Shown here: positions 21,865 through 34,640 of the stretch, piece after piece | Layout: every line of letters starts with the position of its first letter | Position numbering within the stretch: the stretch's first letter is position 1 | Assembly (NCBI GenBank): GCA_018296165.2 | Contig: JACKQL020000105.1 | Coordinates: 1-64,000 of the forward strand | Length of the DNA: 64,000 nucleotides | Reading direction: 5' to 3' | From: Termitomyces sp. T153 | Taxonomy: Eukaryota; Basidiomycota; Agaricomycetes; Agaricales; Lyophyllaceae | Translations under genes and position numbers: made by a program | Notes under the pieces: generated by a model | Told to the model about the DNA's origin: nothing | The model's input: the letters and a program-made list of their open reading frames with translations, nothing else | Database searches by the model: none

Positions 21865-24260
21865 CGGCGTGTTGTGGGCATGCCCCACGTCGAGAATCAG
21901 CGTGTAAGGGGTGGCAAGTCGTTACGAGTCGGATCGAGGGCAGGAAAGTGGGAGCACAGGCCGAGAGGATGGGCCTAGCAACCATGTAGAACATTAGTAG
22001 ACATAGTATAACATATCCTTGCCACATACCTGGCAATACCTGCGATGCTTCGTCCGCAGCAGAAAAGTACACGCAAGTCGGGGGCAGACAAAGCTGCGCG
22101 CAGGACTCACGAAGGAGTGCAGACAAGACAGTGCTATTGTTTTCACAGCTTAGAGGAAGAATAACTGAGAATATGTAGAATCAGCGGGAAAGTCGTTGCA
22201 GACGATTCCACGTGACTTCCAAACTTATCAACCATCTTCACGAATGCGGCTCAATTATTAGTGTTCCAGCTCGACATTCCCTCCAAACATCCCCAACTCC
22301 ACCCTTGCTGTACTCAAGCTATACAACTCTTCTTTTCTGGCATACTCATCGCTTCTCCGTCATCCCGTTAGTAATTCAAGTATACTCGGATGTTGAGAAG
22401 TTACTGATGCATGATATCGACATGGTAAAGGTCGAGGACCATGTCTTCGATCAGTTGCAACCGTGGCTATCAAGGAGGATTTCTATAGCTTGCGATCCGA
22501 ATCTCTGATAACTTCCAGGTCGTTTCCAAACATGCGCAGGCCTATACATCTACAGCAACCGCAAGTACTCACTCGCCCACTTGTGAGCGAGGGCTGCTAG
22601 CATAAAATGAATGAGGCGTCCTTCCGGAGTCTACAGTGCCTCGGGAGTTGAATCGCGTTGACTTTGTACTGGCAGGAAGCGCAGACTCAGAGGTGACAGA
22701 AGTCGATTGGAGGTGGAGATGGCACGTCGGATGGATCAACCACCAAACGCTCGACTTTCTTTGGACCTACAAGACGAGCCGCGTGATAAAATTTTCTCTG
22801 GGAGCGGGACTAACACGACAATATCGTGCAGGACTTGCATGCAACAGACCCAGGTACTCTGCTTTTGCGCTATCGTAGGTAGACGAATCACCCTAAACAT
22901 TTTTCAGCGCGAGCTACGGTACAAGATAAATTTCAAACACCTTTCTGCGCTGCTTGAAGGATCTCGGTTCTTGTTGGGCGGAAGTTCGTTGAGGCTTTAC
23001 TGTAGGTGGTCGCACTGAAGGCATTTCGGAAGACGCGAAGAATAATTAGAACAAGTGAGTGGTCAATTTTACGGCTTCTTCACTTTTATTGAACGTACCC
23101 AGGTTTGATTGGAACGTGAGGTCGAAGAGAACTTAGAACGAGTATGCTTGTTCCATCTGTTTACCGCCAAGTTGTATACCGGACGCTCTATCTAGATAGA
23201 ACTACCGCTTCTTCCGCCAAGACCATATCTAAAGATTGAAGCAAGTCCAAGAACATCTGACGCGCAGGTGCCCGTCGCAACGTGCGCTGAGGACCGCTGA
23301 ATGTTTGAATTCCTTTCCAGAACTTGGAGCCATACGTTCATGGACTATTTTCATGCTTTCGATGACTCATCTCGACAATCGAATTCCAACAACTCCGTTC
23401 ACATCCGCGCGGTTCATGTTGCCCCGCAGTCCTGACTTCCTGCGTTTGAACAGCAGCATACATAAGTCCTCGCCGGTCCCCGTCTCTCCAACCCCTTCGT
23501 TGTTCTTGCGGTCCCAGTCATGATCGAACTTTACAACAATCCCTTCCCCGTCACTCTTGCTCCCTCCATATCCCGCTCTGAGACCTTGTCGGTCATTCTC
23601 AGCTCTCAGAAAATAGACAGTGACCTTCATGAGGGCTTTTGTCGGATAGATAGAGATGGGAGTATGAACGAGAGGGTCAAACCCTTGATCAGTGGAGTGA
23701 GAGCCGGAGATTTGTTTAAACGCCCACCAAACACGCATCAAGGCCATCGGACGGCACTTCTATGTCTTCCATGCTGGTGTCTGTACGCGATTAAGGAGGT
23801 GCTCATTCAAAGCGGGGCGATTTTGTGAGAGAAGTCGAGTGTTGGGTAGACGGGATTACAAGTGACGAGCGGACGTATCTGCTTCGATCTTTGCTGGTGT
23901 TTGAGTCAGCGCAAAATCCTCTAGGAATAGCATCAATTCCAGCTCAGTGTTAGCTTTGTATCAGACGCTGGGTCTTCCTGTTTTGTGGAGATCATAGTCC
24001 AGAGACGCTGGTGCCATTTTGTTCTTGCTTTTAGTTTTAGTTTTAGGTTTTGTGTAGGTGTGTTGGCGTACGTGTAAACTGAGATTCAAAGTGATGCCCT
24101 ATCAAATCAAGTCAACAAATTAAAGATGATCTAAATACACTTACTGCCTCAGGGAAGTTGTCATCTTCTTTTCTGCATTCGGAGACTCCATAGGTATCAG
24201 AATTCTTCCTATATCCTGCTCTTGTTGTCGGACAACCCATTCCAAGACAATTTATGTGAG
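21865..24260. other. No confident gene; scattered short frames
   Basis: Plus-strand frames of 80-110 codons (around 22212-22508, 22636-23018 and 23236-23828) could be exons of a decayed or intron-rich gene, for example the segment with LSLDLQDEPRDKIFSGSG near 22765-22810. I recognise no domain and could not join the pieces with convincing splice sites. Confidence 0.3.
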
Positions 24261-24261
24261 C

Positions 24262-27200
24262 CCTCAGGATAGCTGGCTAGATGCTTGCCAGCAGTTTTTT
24301 TCCTGGAAGGACAGGTTGACTGGCTGGATACTTGCCAGCAGTTGTTCTTCCAGAAAAAACAGGTTGGCTGGGTAAATATCTGCCAGCAATTGTTCTTCCA
24401 GGAAGAACAGGTTGGCTGGGTAAATACCTGCCAGCAATTGTTCTTCCAGGAAGAACAGGTTGGCTGGATGGATACATGCCAGCATTTGGTCTTCCAGGAA
24501 GAACAGGTTGGCTGGATGGGTACATGCCAGCATTTGTTCTTCCAGGAAGAACAGATTGACTGACTGGATAGCTGCCAGTAATTGTTCCTCCTGGAAGAAC
24601 AAATTGACTGACTGGATAGCTGCCAGTAATTGTTCCTCCTGGAAGAACAGGTTGACTGGCTGGCTGGATACTCTCCAGCAATTGTTCCTCCTGAAAGAAC
24701 AGATTGACTGGCTGGATACTTGCTAGCAATTGTTCCTCCTCAAAGAACAGGTTGACTGACTGGATAGCTGCCAGTAATTGTTCCTCCTGGAAGAACAGGT
24801 TGACTGGCTGGATACTTGCTAGCAATTGTTCCTCCTGGAAGAACAGCTTGGCTGGCTAAATGCCTAGCAGCAATTGTTCCTCCTGGAAGAACAGGTTGAC
24901 TGGTTGGATACTTGCTAGCAATTGTTCTTCCTGGAAGAACAGGTTGACTGGCTGGCTGGATACTCTTCAGCAATTGTTCCTCCTGGAAGAACAGGTTGAC
25001 TGGCTGGATACTTGCTAGCAAGTGTTCCTCCTGGAAGAACAGATTGACTGACTGGATAGCTGCCAGTAATTGTTCCTCCTGGAAGAACAGGTTGACTGGC
25101 TGGATACTTGCTAGCAAGTGTTCCTCCTGGAAGAACAGATTGACTGACTGGATAGCTGCCAGTAATTGTTCCTCCTGAAAGAACAGGTTGACTGGCTGGA
25201 TACTTGCTAGCAATTGTTCCTCCTGGAAGAACAGATTGACTGACTGGATAGCTGCCAGTAATTGTTCCTCCTGGAAGAACAGGTTGACTGGCTGGATACT
25301 TGCTAGCAATTGTTCCTCCTGGAAGAACAGATTGACTGACTGGATAGCTGCCAGTAATTGTTCCTCCTGGAAGAACAGGTTGACTGGTTGGATACTTGCT
25401 AGCAATTGTTCTTCCAGGAAGAACAGGTTGACTGGCTGGCTGGATACTCTTCAGCAATTGTTCCTCCTGGAAGAACAGGTTGACTGGCTGGATACTTGCT
25501 AGCAAGTGTTCCTCCTGGAAGAACAGATTGACTGACTGGATAGCTGCCAGTAATTGTTCCTCCTGGAAGAACAGGTTGACTGGCTGGATACTTGCTAGCA
25601 ATTGTTCCTCCTGGAAGAACAGATTGACTGACTGGATAGCTGCCAGTAATTGTTCCTCCTGGAAGAACAGGTTGACTGGCTGGATACTTGCTAGCAATTG
25701 TTCCTCCTGGAAGAACAGATTGACTGACTGGATAGCTGCCAGTAATTGTTCCTCCTGGAAGAACAGGTTGACTGGCTGGATACTTGCTAGCAAGTGTTCC
25801 TCCTGGAAGAACAGATTGACTGACTGGATAGCTGCCAGTAATTGTTCCTCCTGGAAGAACAGGTTGACTGGCTGGATACTTGCTAGCAATTGTTCCTCCT
25901 GGAAGAACAGATTGACTGACTGGATAGCTGCCAGTAATTGTTCCTCCTGGAAGAACAGGTTGACTGGCTGGATACTTGCTAGCAATTGTTCCTCCTGGAA
26001 GAACAGATTGACTGACTGGATAGCTGCCAGTAATTGTTCCTCCTGGAAGAACAGGTTGACTGGCTGGATACTTGCTAGCAATTGTTCCTCCTGGAAGAAC
26101 AGATTGACTGACTGGATAGCTGCCAGTAATTGTTCCTCCTGGAAGAACAGGTTGACTGGCTGGATACTTGCTAGCAATTGTTCTTCCAGGAAGAACAGGT
26201 TGGCTGGCTGGATGCCTGCAGCAATTGTTCTTCCTGGAAGAACAGGTTGACTGGCTGGCTGGATACTCTTCAGCAATTGTTCCTCCTGGAAGAACAGGTT
26301 GACTGGCTGGATACTTGCTAGCAATTGTTCCTCCTGGAAGAACAGATTGACTGGCTGGATACTTGCTAGCAATTGTTCCTCCTGGAAGAACAGGTTGACT
26401 GGCTGGATACTTGCCAGCAATTGTTCCTCCTGGAAGAACAGGTTGACTGGCTGGATACTTGCCAGTAATTGTTCCTCCTGGAAGAACAGGTTGACTGGCT
26501 GGATACTTGCTAGCAATTGTTCCTCCTGGAAGAACAGATTGACTGACTGGATAGCTGCCAGTAATTGTTCCTCCTGGAAGAACAGGTTGACTGGCTGGAT
26601 ACTTGCTAGCAATTGTTCCTCCTGGAAGAACAGGTTGACTGGCTGGATACTCTTCAGCAATTGTTCCTCCTGGAAGAACAGGTTGACTGGCTGGATACTT
26701 GCTAGCAATTGTTCCTCCTGGAAGAACAGATTGACTGACTGGATAGCTGCCAGTAATTGTTCCTCCTGGAAGAACAGGTTGACTGGTTGGATACTTGCTA
26801 GCAATTGTTCTTCCAGGAAGAACAGGTTGACTGGCTGGCTGGATACTCTTCAGCAATTGTTCCTCCTGGAAGAACAGGTTGACTGGCTGGATACTTGCTA
26901 GCAATTGTTCCTCCTGGAAGAACAGATTGACTGACTGGATAGCTGCCAGTAATTGTTCCTCCTGGAAGAACAGGTTGACTGGCTGGATACTTGCTAGCAA
27001 TTGTTCTTCCAGGAAGAACAGGTTGACTGGCTGGGTACATGCCAGCATTTGTTCCTCCTGGAAGAACAGGTTGACTGGCTGGATACTTGCTAGCAATTGT
27101 TCCTCCTGGAAGAACAGGTTGACTGGTTGGATACTTGCTAGCAATTGTTCCTCCTGGAAGAACAGGTTGACTGGCTGGATACTTGCTAGCAATTGTTCCT

Positions 27201-29838
27201 CCTGGAAGAACAGATTGACTGACTGGATAGCTGCCAGTAATTGTTCCTCCTGGAAGAACAGGTTGACTGGCTGGATACTTGCTAGCAATTGTTCTTCCTG
27301 GAAGAACAGGTTGACTGGCTGGCTGGATACTCTTCAGCAATTGTTCCTCCTGGAAGAACAGGTTGACTGGCTGGATACTTGCTAGCAATTGTTCTTCCAG
27401 GAAGAACAGCTTGGCTGGCTAAATGCCTAGCAGCAATTGTTCTTCCAGGAAGAACAGGTTGACTGGCTGGCTGGATACTCTTCAGCAATTGTTCCTCCTG
27501 GAAAAACAGGTTGACTGGCTGGATACTTGCTAGCAAGTGTTCCTCCTGGAAGAACAGATTGACTGACTGGATAGCTGCCAGTAATTGTTCCTCCTGGAAG
27601 AACAGGTTGACTGGCTGGATACTTGCTAGCAATTGTTCCTCCTGGAAGAACAGATTGACTGACTGGATAGCTGCCAGTAATTGTTCCTCCTGGAAGAACA
27701 GGTTGACTGGCTGGATACTTGCTAGCAATTGTTCTTCCAGGAAGAACAGATTGACTGACTGGATAGCTGCCAGTAATTGTTCCTCCTGGAAGAACAGGTT
27801 GACTGGCTGGATACTTGCTAGCAATTGTTCCTCCTGGAAGAACAGATTGACTGACTGGATAGCTGCCAGTAATTGTTCCTCCTGGAAGAACAGGTTGACT
27901 GGCTGGATACTTGCTAGCAATTGTTCCTCCTGGAAGAACAGATTGACTGACTGGATAGCTGCCAGTAATTGTTCCTCCTGGAAGAACAGGTTGACTGGTT
28001 GGATACTTGCTAGCAATTGTTCTTCCAGGAAGAACAGGTTGACTGGCTGGCTGGATACTCTTCAGCAATTGTTCCTCCTGGAAGAACAGGTTGACTGGCT
28101 GGATACTTGCTAGCAAGTGTTCCTCCTGGAAGAACAGATTGACTGACTGGATAGCTGCCAGTAATTGTTCCTCCTGGAAGAACAGGTTGACTGGCTGGAT
28201 ACTTGCTAGCAAGTGTTCCTCCTGGAAGAACAGATTGACTGACTGGATAGCTGCCAGTAATTGTTCCTCCTGGAAGAACAGGTTGACTGGCTGGATACTT
28301 GCTAGCAATTGTTCCTCCTGGAAGAACAGATTGACTGACTGGATAGCTGCCAGTAATTGTTCCTCCTGGAAGAACAGGTTGACTGGCTGGATACTTGCTA
28401 GCAATTGTTCTTCCAGGAAGAACAGCTTGGCTGGCTAAATGCCTAGCAGCAATTGTTCTTCCAGGAAGAACAGGTTGACTGGCTGGCTGGATACTCTTCA
28501 GCAATTGTTCCTCCTGGAAGAACAGGTTGACTGGCTGGATACTTGCTAGCAATTGTTCTTCCAGGAAGAACAGCTTGGCTGGCTAAATGCCTAGCAGCAA
28601 TTGTTCTTCCAGGAAGAACAGGTTGACTGGCTGGCTGGATACTCTTCAGCAATTGTTCCTCCTGGAAGAACAGGTTGACTGGCTGGATACTTGCTAGCAA
28701 TTGTTCCTCCTGGAAGAACAGATTGACTGACTGGATAGCTGCCAGTAATTGTTCCTCCTGGAAGAACAGGTTGACTGGCTGGATACTTGCTAGCAATTGT
28801 TCTTCCTGGAAGAACAGATTGACTGACTGGATAGCTGCCAGTAATTGTTCCTCCTGAAAGAACAGGTTGACTGGCTGGATACTTGCTAGCAATTGTTCCT
28901 CCTCAAAGAACAGGTTGACTGACTGGATAGCTGCCAGTAATTGTTCCTCCTGGAAGAACAGGTTGACTGGCTGGATACTTGCTAGCAATTGTTCCTCCTG
29001 GAAGAACAGATTGACTGACTGGATAGCTGCCAGTAATTGTTCCTCCTGGAAGAACAGGTTGACTGGCTGGATACTTGCTAGCAAGTGTTCCTCCTGGAAG
29101 AACAGATTGACTGACTGGATAGCTGCCAGTAATTGTTCCTCCTGGAAGAACAGATTGACTGACTGGATAGCTGCCAGTAATTGTTCTTCCAGGAAGAACA
29201 GGTTGACTGGCTGGCTGGATACTCTTCAGCAATTGTTCCTCCTGGAAGAACAGGTTGACTGGCTGGATACTTGCTAGCAATTGTTCCTCCTGGAAGAACA
29301 GATTGACTGACTGGATAGCTGCCAGTGATTGTTCCTCCTGGAAGAACAGATTGACTGACTGGATAGCTGCCAGTAATTGTTCCTCCTGGAAGAACAGGTT
29401 GACTGGTTGGATACTTGCTAGCAATTGTTCTTTCAGGAAGAACAGCTTGGCTGGCTAAATGCCTAGCAGCAATTGTTCCTGCTGGAAGAACAGGTTGACT
29501 GGCTGGATACTTGCTAGCAATTGTTCCTCCTGGAAGAACAGATTGACTGACTGGATAGCTGCCAGTAATTGTTCCTCCTGGAAGAACAGATTGACTGACT
29601 GGATAGCTGCCAGTAATTGTTCCTCCTGGAAGAACAGGTTGACTGGTTGGATACTTGCTAGCAATTGTTCTTCCAGGAAGAACAGGTTGAATGGCTGGAT
29701 ACTTGCTAGCAATTGTTCCTCCTGGAAGAACAGGTTGACTGGCTGGCTGGGTACTCTCCAGCAATTGTTCCTCTTGGAAGAACAGGTTGACTGGCTGCAT
29801 ACTTGTCAGCAATTATTCCTCCTGGAAGAACCCTGGCC
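24262..29838. repeat. 48-bp satellite array, about 115 units
   Basis: Most of 5.6 kb is a 48-bp unit containing TTGACTGGCTGGATACTTGC, the 10-bp palindrome TTGCTAGCAA and the tract TTGTTCCTCCTGGAAGAACA. In many units that tract becomes the palindrome TGTTCTTCC-A-GGAAGAACA. Two unit types (GATACTTGCTAGCAA and GATAGCTGCCAGTAA) alternate over long stretches, forming a 96-bp higher-order repeat. Some units carry an extra CTGG and are 52 bp long. Because 48 is a multiple of three, long open frames exist on both strands (16-residue repeats such as LLASIQPVNLFFQEEQ on the minus strand). The 52-bp units shift those frames, so coding is not supported. Confidence 0.95.
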
Positions 29839-30172
29839 TGCTACCTACTCTACACTCTAGCTTTGTACTCTACTCCCTAGCTCCCTACTCTAGCCTACTT
29901 TACTTTCTAGCTCCCTACTCCACTCCCTACCTTCCTAGTCATCTTCCAAGCTCTGTCTGCTCTGCTCCCTAGTCTCCTCCCTAGTTTGCCCTGCTCCCTA
30001 CTGTACTCCCTAGCATCCTACTGTACTCCCTCCCTCCCTACTCTACTCCCTACTCTCCTAGTCATCTTTCTAGCCCTACCTACTCTGCTCCCTAGTTTGC
30101 TCCCTACCCTGCCCTGCTCCCTACTCTCCTAGTCAACTTTAAAACCCTACTTGGACCCTAGTATCCTCTAGA
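29839..30172. repeat. CT-rich degenerate CTCCCTA tract
   Basis: About 330 bp is built from degenerate CTCCCTA, CTCCCTACTCTA and CTAGCTCCCTA phrases, strongly strand-asymmetric (C+T on the plus strand). It links the satellite to the interstitial telomere piece. Its CCCTA core recalls canonical telomere sequence, but the order is irregular. Confidence 0.7.
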
Positions 30173-33100
30173 TAACACTAACACTAAGTCATCCACAATG
30201 CATCTGACTCGGGGATTCTTCAAATATGGAGTATCCCCTCCTTGATAAATGTTGTCAGTGTCATCAAGTTCATCATCACTATCCAAGTCAATGCAACCAT
30301 AGAGGGCATGAGCACCAATCCAAAAGAATCGAACCAAGTGCCGCAATTTGTTGGTTCGATTTTTATTGCTCTTCTCCATCCCTGGGATTTTGGTCCACTG
30401 ATAGCAAGTTCTCTGCAGAATATTCTCCAAGATGGCACCATCTGTAGCTTGTTCATTCTCTTCATCAGATCCAAGAGTTGCATAGCAATCCTCCAACTCA
30501 TCACTGTCAACACCATCTATAATACCAGCCAGGATAGGAATCATCTCTTCCATTGCTTCAAGATGAGGATCACCATTGGGAGGACCAGTGAGCAATGGAA
30601 CAACCTTGTTGAAAAGGTATGGTGGAGCATTTTTCTCCTTTGGATGGTTGGCAATGTTGTAACGACGAATGTCTTCTAAACCAGAATGACGAAATCGGAA
30701 AAGAGTGCCTAGCCAATTGTTGATGGCTATCTGGACCTTTCTAGTATCAGCTCTGGGATTTTGCTTCTTGTAGGCAGACCACAATACTGAGTAGACTGTT
30801 GCCGATCCACTAGTATATGTGGTTTGACTAAGCATTGCCTGGACCAGAGGTTCATAAAGACCAGCAATCTGTCCAGTCATTGAGCATCTTAGAATATGAC
30901 CAGAGCAGATTATAAGATCTCACCATAATCATAGATTCTTCATGCTCAGTCATGGCATCACAAACAGACATGATGAATTCTGCTGTGACCACAGGATGAG
31001 CTGTATAATACTTCGGATAAAACAATTGACCTCCAAGTTGGGCCATTGTAAGCCAATTCAACTTGTTGGGAATTGCATTGATGATCTTCTGAGCCACTGG
31101 ATCATTGGCAAACTTAGCATGAGCAGATTTGATCCAGCTATCCAAGTTGTCCAAAAGGGAGGTCATATAAACATCAAAGACCTCCTTCCCATAGTTGGCC
31201 ATGAAATCATCATCGAGCTGGTCACGATTATAGCCAAAAGAGTCCAATTTGGTCCGATAAATGCTAGATGCATTCTTCAAGAGGCAGTAGAATTTGTCAT
31301 CCAATATATCGAATCGGGTTTCTTTCTTAGAAAAGTCAAGACCATCAAATACCCAGAGTTTCCCAAGCAGCTTGCGTCTCATTTGTATGAATTCGTCAGA
31401 ACCAAAATCTTCAGAACTTGGAAGTGTGGAAAAGTCAAGGAGAGAATGGGCAGAAAATAGGCATTCAAAAGTGAGGGCCATCCATTGGAAATATACGATG
31501 GCATAGGCACTGGAAGCACGACGCCAGCGAGTCAATGCAGTGACTGAAAAAGGCATGTCACGATGAAAATAGCTGTTAAAGCATAGGCGCGAATAAGCAT
31601 AGACAAGGTCAACAGAGGACAAAGCTTTGATGATACGCCGATCCTTGCTTTCAGTCTGAATTGTGAGAGATGACAGAATCCTGTTTATGTTGTCTGCATC
31701 AACCACATCCTGTTGATTGAGTACGTCGAAAAACATTGAGAGTGTGTTTTGCGCAGTTTCCTGGACTTGAAAGATCAACTTGTTGCTGGCCAACTCTGCC
31801 TTGATTAAAGCAGCATCTTCATGTGCATTGATCATGTCTAATAAATTGTATCTTAGTTTTTACTCTGAGCATTTTATAAGATGAAAATATCGCACCCAAA
31901 TCTAGTACCTTTGCTACCCAAGTCACTTCTCGAAGTTCCTTCTTCAAATTCTCCAGCTCCTCCACCAAGGGCTGTCTAGAGCGAGTGTTCTTGCCAGTGT
32001 CATCAATTTTTGCGATCTGTGCAGTGATATCTTTGTACACCTCAAGTTTGGGTGAATACTGGAAAGTGCGCAACAGATCTAGGCGGTGACCACCATTGCC
32101 CAGAACAGGCATCTGCATTTCTGCTCCTCAGTTGCATCTGCTAGTGTGAGTCCCTTCCAGCCTGGCAAGAATTCAATCATCTGCATATCTCTGGTATTGA
32201 AGGTCAGAGATTCCATTTTGATAGTCTGCTTGCTGACAAGAACATATATAGCATGTTCCACAGAATGATTGTGAAGGTCTTGTCCATTGTTAAGAGCTGT
32301 CCACATGTCCTTGAGATCTTTATAATGTTGGGGGCGGCTGTTAATGAGAGCTCTTTGAAGCTGTGCAATCAATCCAAAGCCAAGATCACAGAGTGCAGGC
32401 CAGTAACAGTAGCCCATGACAGCTGCCAAGATAATATCATGAAAGGTTTGTCGTTCCTTCACAGAATCCAAAGCAACTGCAGTCAGCTCCTCTGCCTCAT
32501 CCAGTTTTCTTTGAGCCTTTTTAAGAGCTTTAGGAATCTAAAAAGCTAGCTGAATAGAACATATAACAGGTTTAACAATTTCTTCCAACCTGTTTATCCA
32601 GATTTGTGATGCTTCCAATTGTGGTTTTTCTGGGCTAAAAGTATTTCTTAGAATCTGCTCTGAGCAGTTTATAAGATAAGCAGAAAATACCTTGCTAGCT
32701 CCGGAATCAGTGGCCTTGATGGACTGACAATAGATCTTAGAATCTGCTCTGGACAGTTTCTAAGATAGGTAGAAAATACCTTGCTGGTGCCGGAATCACT
32801 GGCTTTGATGGACTGACAATGGATCTTAGAATCTGCTCTGAGCAGTTTATAAGATAAGCAGAAAATACCTTGCTGGTGCCGGAATCACTGGCTTTGATGG
32901 ACTGACAATGGATCTTAGAATCTGCTCTGAGCAGTTTGTAAGATAGGTAGAAAATACCTTGCTAGTGCCAGAATCACTGGCTTTGGTAGACTGACAATGG
33001 ATCTTAGAATCTGCTCTGAGCAGTTTATAAGATCAGTAGAAAATACCTTGCTGGTTCCAGAATCAGTGGCCTTGGTAGACTGACAATGGATCTTAGAATC

Positions 33101-33859
33101 TGCTCTGAGCAGTTTATAAGATAAGTAGAAAATACCTTGCTGGTGCCAGAATCACTGGCTTTGATGGACTGACAATGGATCTTAGAATCTGCTCTGAGCA
33201 GTTTATAAGATAAGCAGAAAATACCTTGCTAGCTCCGGAATCAGTGGCCTTGATGGACTGACAATAGATCTTAGAATCTGCTCTGGACAGTTTCTAAGAT
33301 AGGTAGAAAATACCTTGCTGGTGCCGGAATCACTGGCTTTGATGGACTGACAATGGATCTTAGAATCTGCTCTGAGCAGTTTATAAGATAAGCAGAAAAT
33401 ACCTTGCTGGTGCCGGAATCACTGGCTTTGATGGACTGACAATGGATCTTAGAATCTGCTCTGAGCAGTTTGTAAGATAGGTAGAAAATACCTTGCTAGT
33501 GCCAGAATCACTGGCTTTGGTAGACTGACAATGGATCTTAGAATCTGCTCTGAGCAGTTTATAAGATAAGTAGAAAATACCTTGCTAGTGCCGGAATCAC
33601 TGGCTTTGGTAGACTGACAATGTATCTTAGAATCTACTCTGAGCAGTTTATAAGATAAGCAGAAAATACCTTGCTGATTCCAGAATCACTGGCTTTAGTA
33701 GACTGACAATGGATCTTAGAATCTGCTCTGAGCAGTTTATAAGATAAGCAGAAAATACCTCGCTAGCTCCGGAATCAGTGGCCTTGGTAGACTAACAATG
33801 GATCTTAGAATCTGCTCTGAGCAGTTTATAAGATAAGTAGAAAATACCTTGGAGGATGA
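30158..33859 (-). CDS. Unknown microexon-rich gene with repeated SxKAxDSGxSK
   Basis: Reading leftward, a short exon (33848-33859) is followed by 13 microexons of 33 nt, each encoding a variant of SIKASDSGTSK. Then come PRKTTIGSITNLDKQ, IPKALKKAQRKLDEAEEL and a largely helical 600-residue body with no domain I recognise. The body exons include about 32079-32537, 31909-32118, 30924-31835 and 30158-30868. The final intron (30869-30923, GTGAGA...ACAG) joins SMIM to IAGLYEP in phase. Two junctions do not keep frame: near 32115 (EEQKCRC versus MQMPVLGNGG) and around 31838-31908. These mean unrecognised introns, sequence errors or pseudogenisation. The 5' end was not found. The region is AT-richer than its neighbours. 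Function unknown. Confidence 0.5.
30173..30187. repeat. Interstitial telomere-like piece
   Basis: TAACACTAACACTAA is two and a half CACTAA units in the same orientation as the left end. It lies inside the last codons of the minus-strand gene at 30158, where it encodes LVLVL. Short but identical in unit to the terminal array. Confidence 0.5.
32635..33847 (-). repeat. 13 microexon-intron units at exact 89-bp period
   Basis: Exons of 33 nt begin (plus-strand lower coordinate) at 32691 and then every 89 bp to 33759. Between them lie 56-nt introns, GTATTTTC at the donor and ATTGTCAG or ATTGTTAG at the acceptor on the minus strand. Each intron has an internal hairpin with arms close to CTTATAAACTGCTC and GAGCAGATTCTAAG. 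The introns are more alike than expected for old introns. Other introns of the same gene (30869-30923 and 31838-31908) carry degenerate forms of the hairpin. Confidence 0.85.
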
Positions 33860-34640
33860 CTAAAAGAAGGAAAATGTGGAAATCAGCAAACAATCACTTT
33901 AAAAAGTAAATGGACAGTACTTGAGATGCCATTGATCTTATCGCTTATGTAATCAAGAACAGATGATTCCTTTTAAGGATGGTAGTGGTTGAATGTTAAG
34001 AAGACAATTGAAACTCAGCTGAAATTTGATCTAGTGACTTTAGGGCAGGTCAGTAATTTGATCATGTGATCTTCAATGTGAACCAAAGGAAGCAAACCTT
34101 GAGGAATAGCAAAAGAATTAAAATGATTCTATCTTATAATTTGACTTGGGCAAATAATAAGACTGAGCTATTAGAACAGATTAGTGATCAGATAATGACT
34201 GATGCAAACAATAATAAGAATAAGTTGTAAGATCCATAAAATGTGTATTAATTGTTGGTTTTATGAATTTTAAGCAGACAATTACTAGTAGGATTAAGCT
34301 TTCACTTTGATAAAAGTGGGACACATTCCAAAATATTACTTGTCTGAAGACTGTGAGTTATTGTCAAGTTGCTTAAATGATTCATGCAATGCTTAGTACT
34401 GCTCATCCAAATATACAGACAAGTAAGAAGGGACCAAAAGCAGCTGAGAGCCATAGAATTTTTGAAAGGGGGCCCAATCAGATTTGAACACAGAAATCAC
34501 TAAGTTTGTAGGAAAGATGTCTATCATGCTGTCTTGAAAACTAACCATTTGAAATCTGAAGCTTAAAGCTAGAATCTAATTGCTGGGAACTTTGACAATT
34601 CTAGATGATTTCATAAGCTCAGCCCCAGCTATGAGCCAAG
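33860..34640. other. AT-rich spacer, no gene seen
   Basis: No reading frame of note on either strand. It may contain the 5' end and promoter of the microexon gene. A few isolated TTCTAAG-like words foreshadow the hairpin field to the right. Confidence 0.4.

Noticed and set aside
24262..29838. Long open frames on both strands (up to about 629 codons) as a repetitive protein gene
   Set aside because: The openness follows from a 48-bp unit without stops. Interspersed 52-bp units shift the frame, both strands are equally open, and there is no start context or end domain.
24262..29838. TTCCAGGAA palindromes as transcription factor sites
   Set aside because: The word resembles an animal STAT site, a family absent from fungi; it is simply part of the satellite palindrome.
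30158..32540. Telomere-attached Penelope-like or other retroelement beside the interstitial telomere piece
   Set aside because: The translated exons show no reverse transcriptase motifs such as a YxDD box, and no endonuclease.
32635..33847. CRISPR-like array (regular repeats at 89 bp)
   Set aside because: Eukaryotic context; the intervals are as conserved as the repeats, and the units have clear splice borders and an in-frame 11-codon exon.
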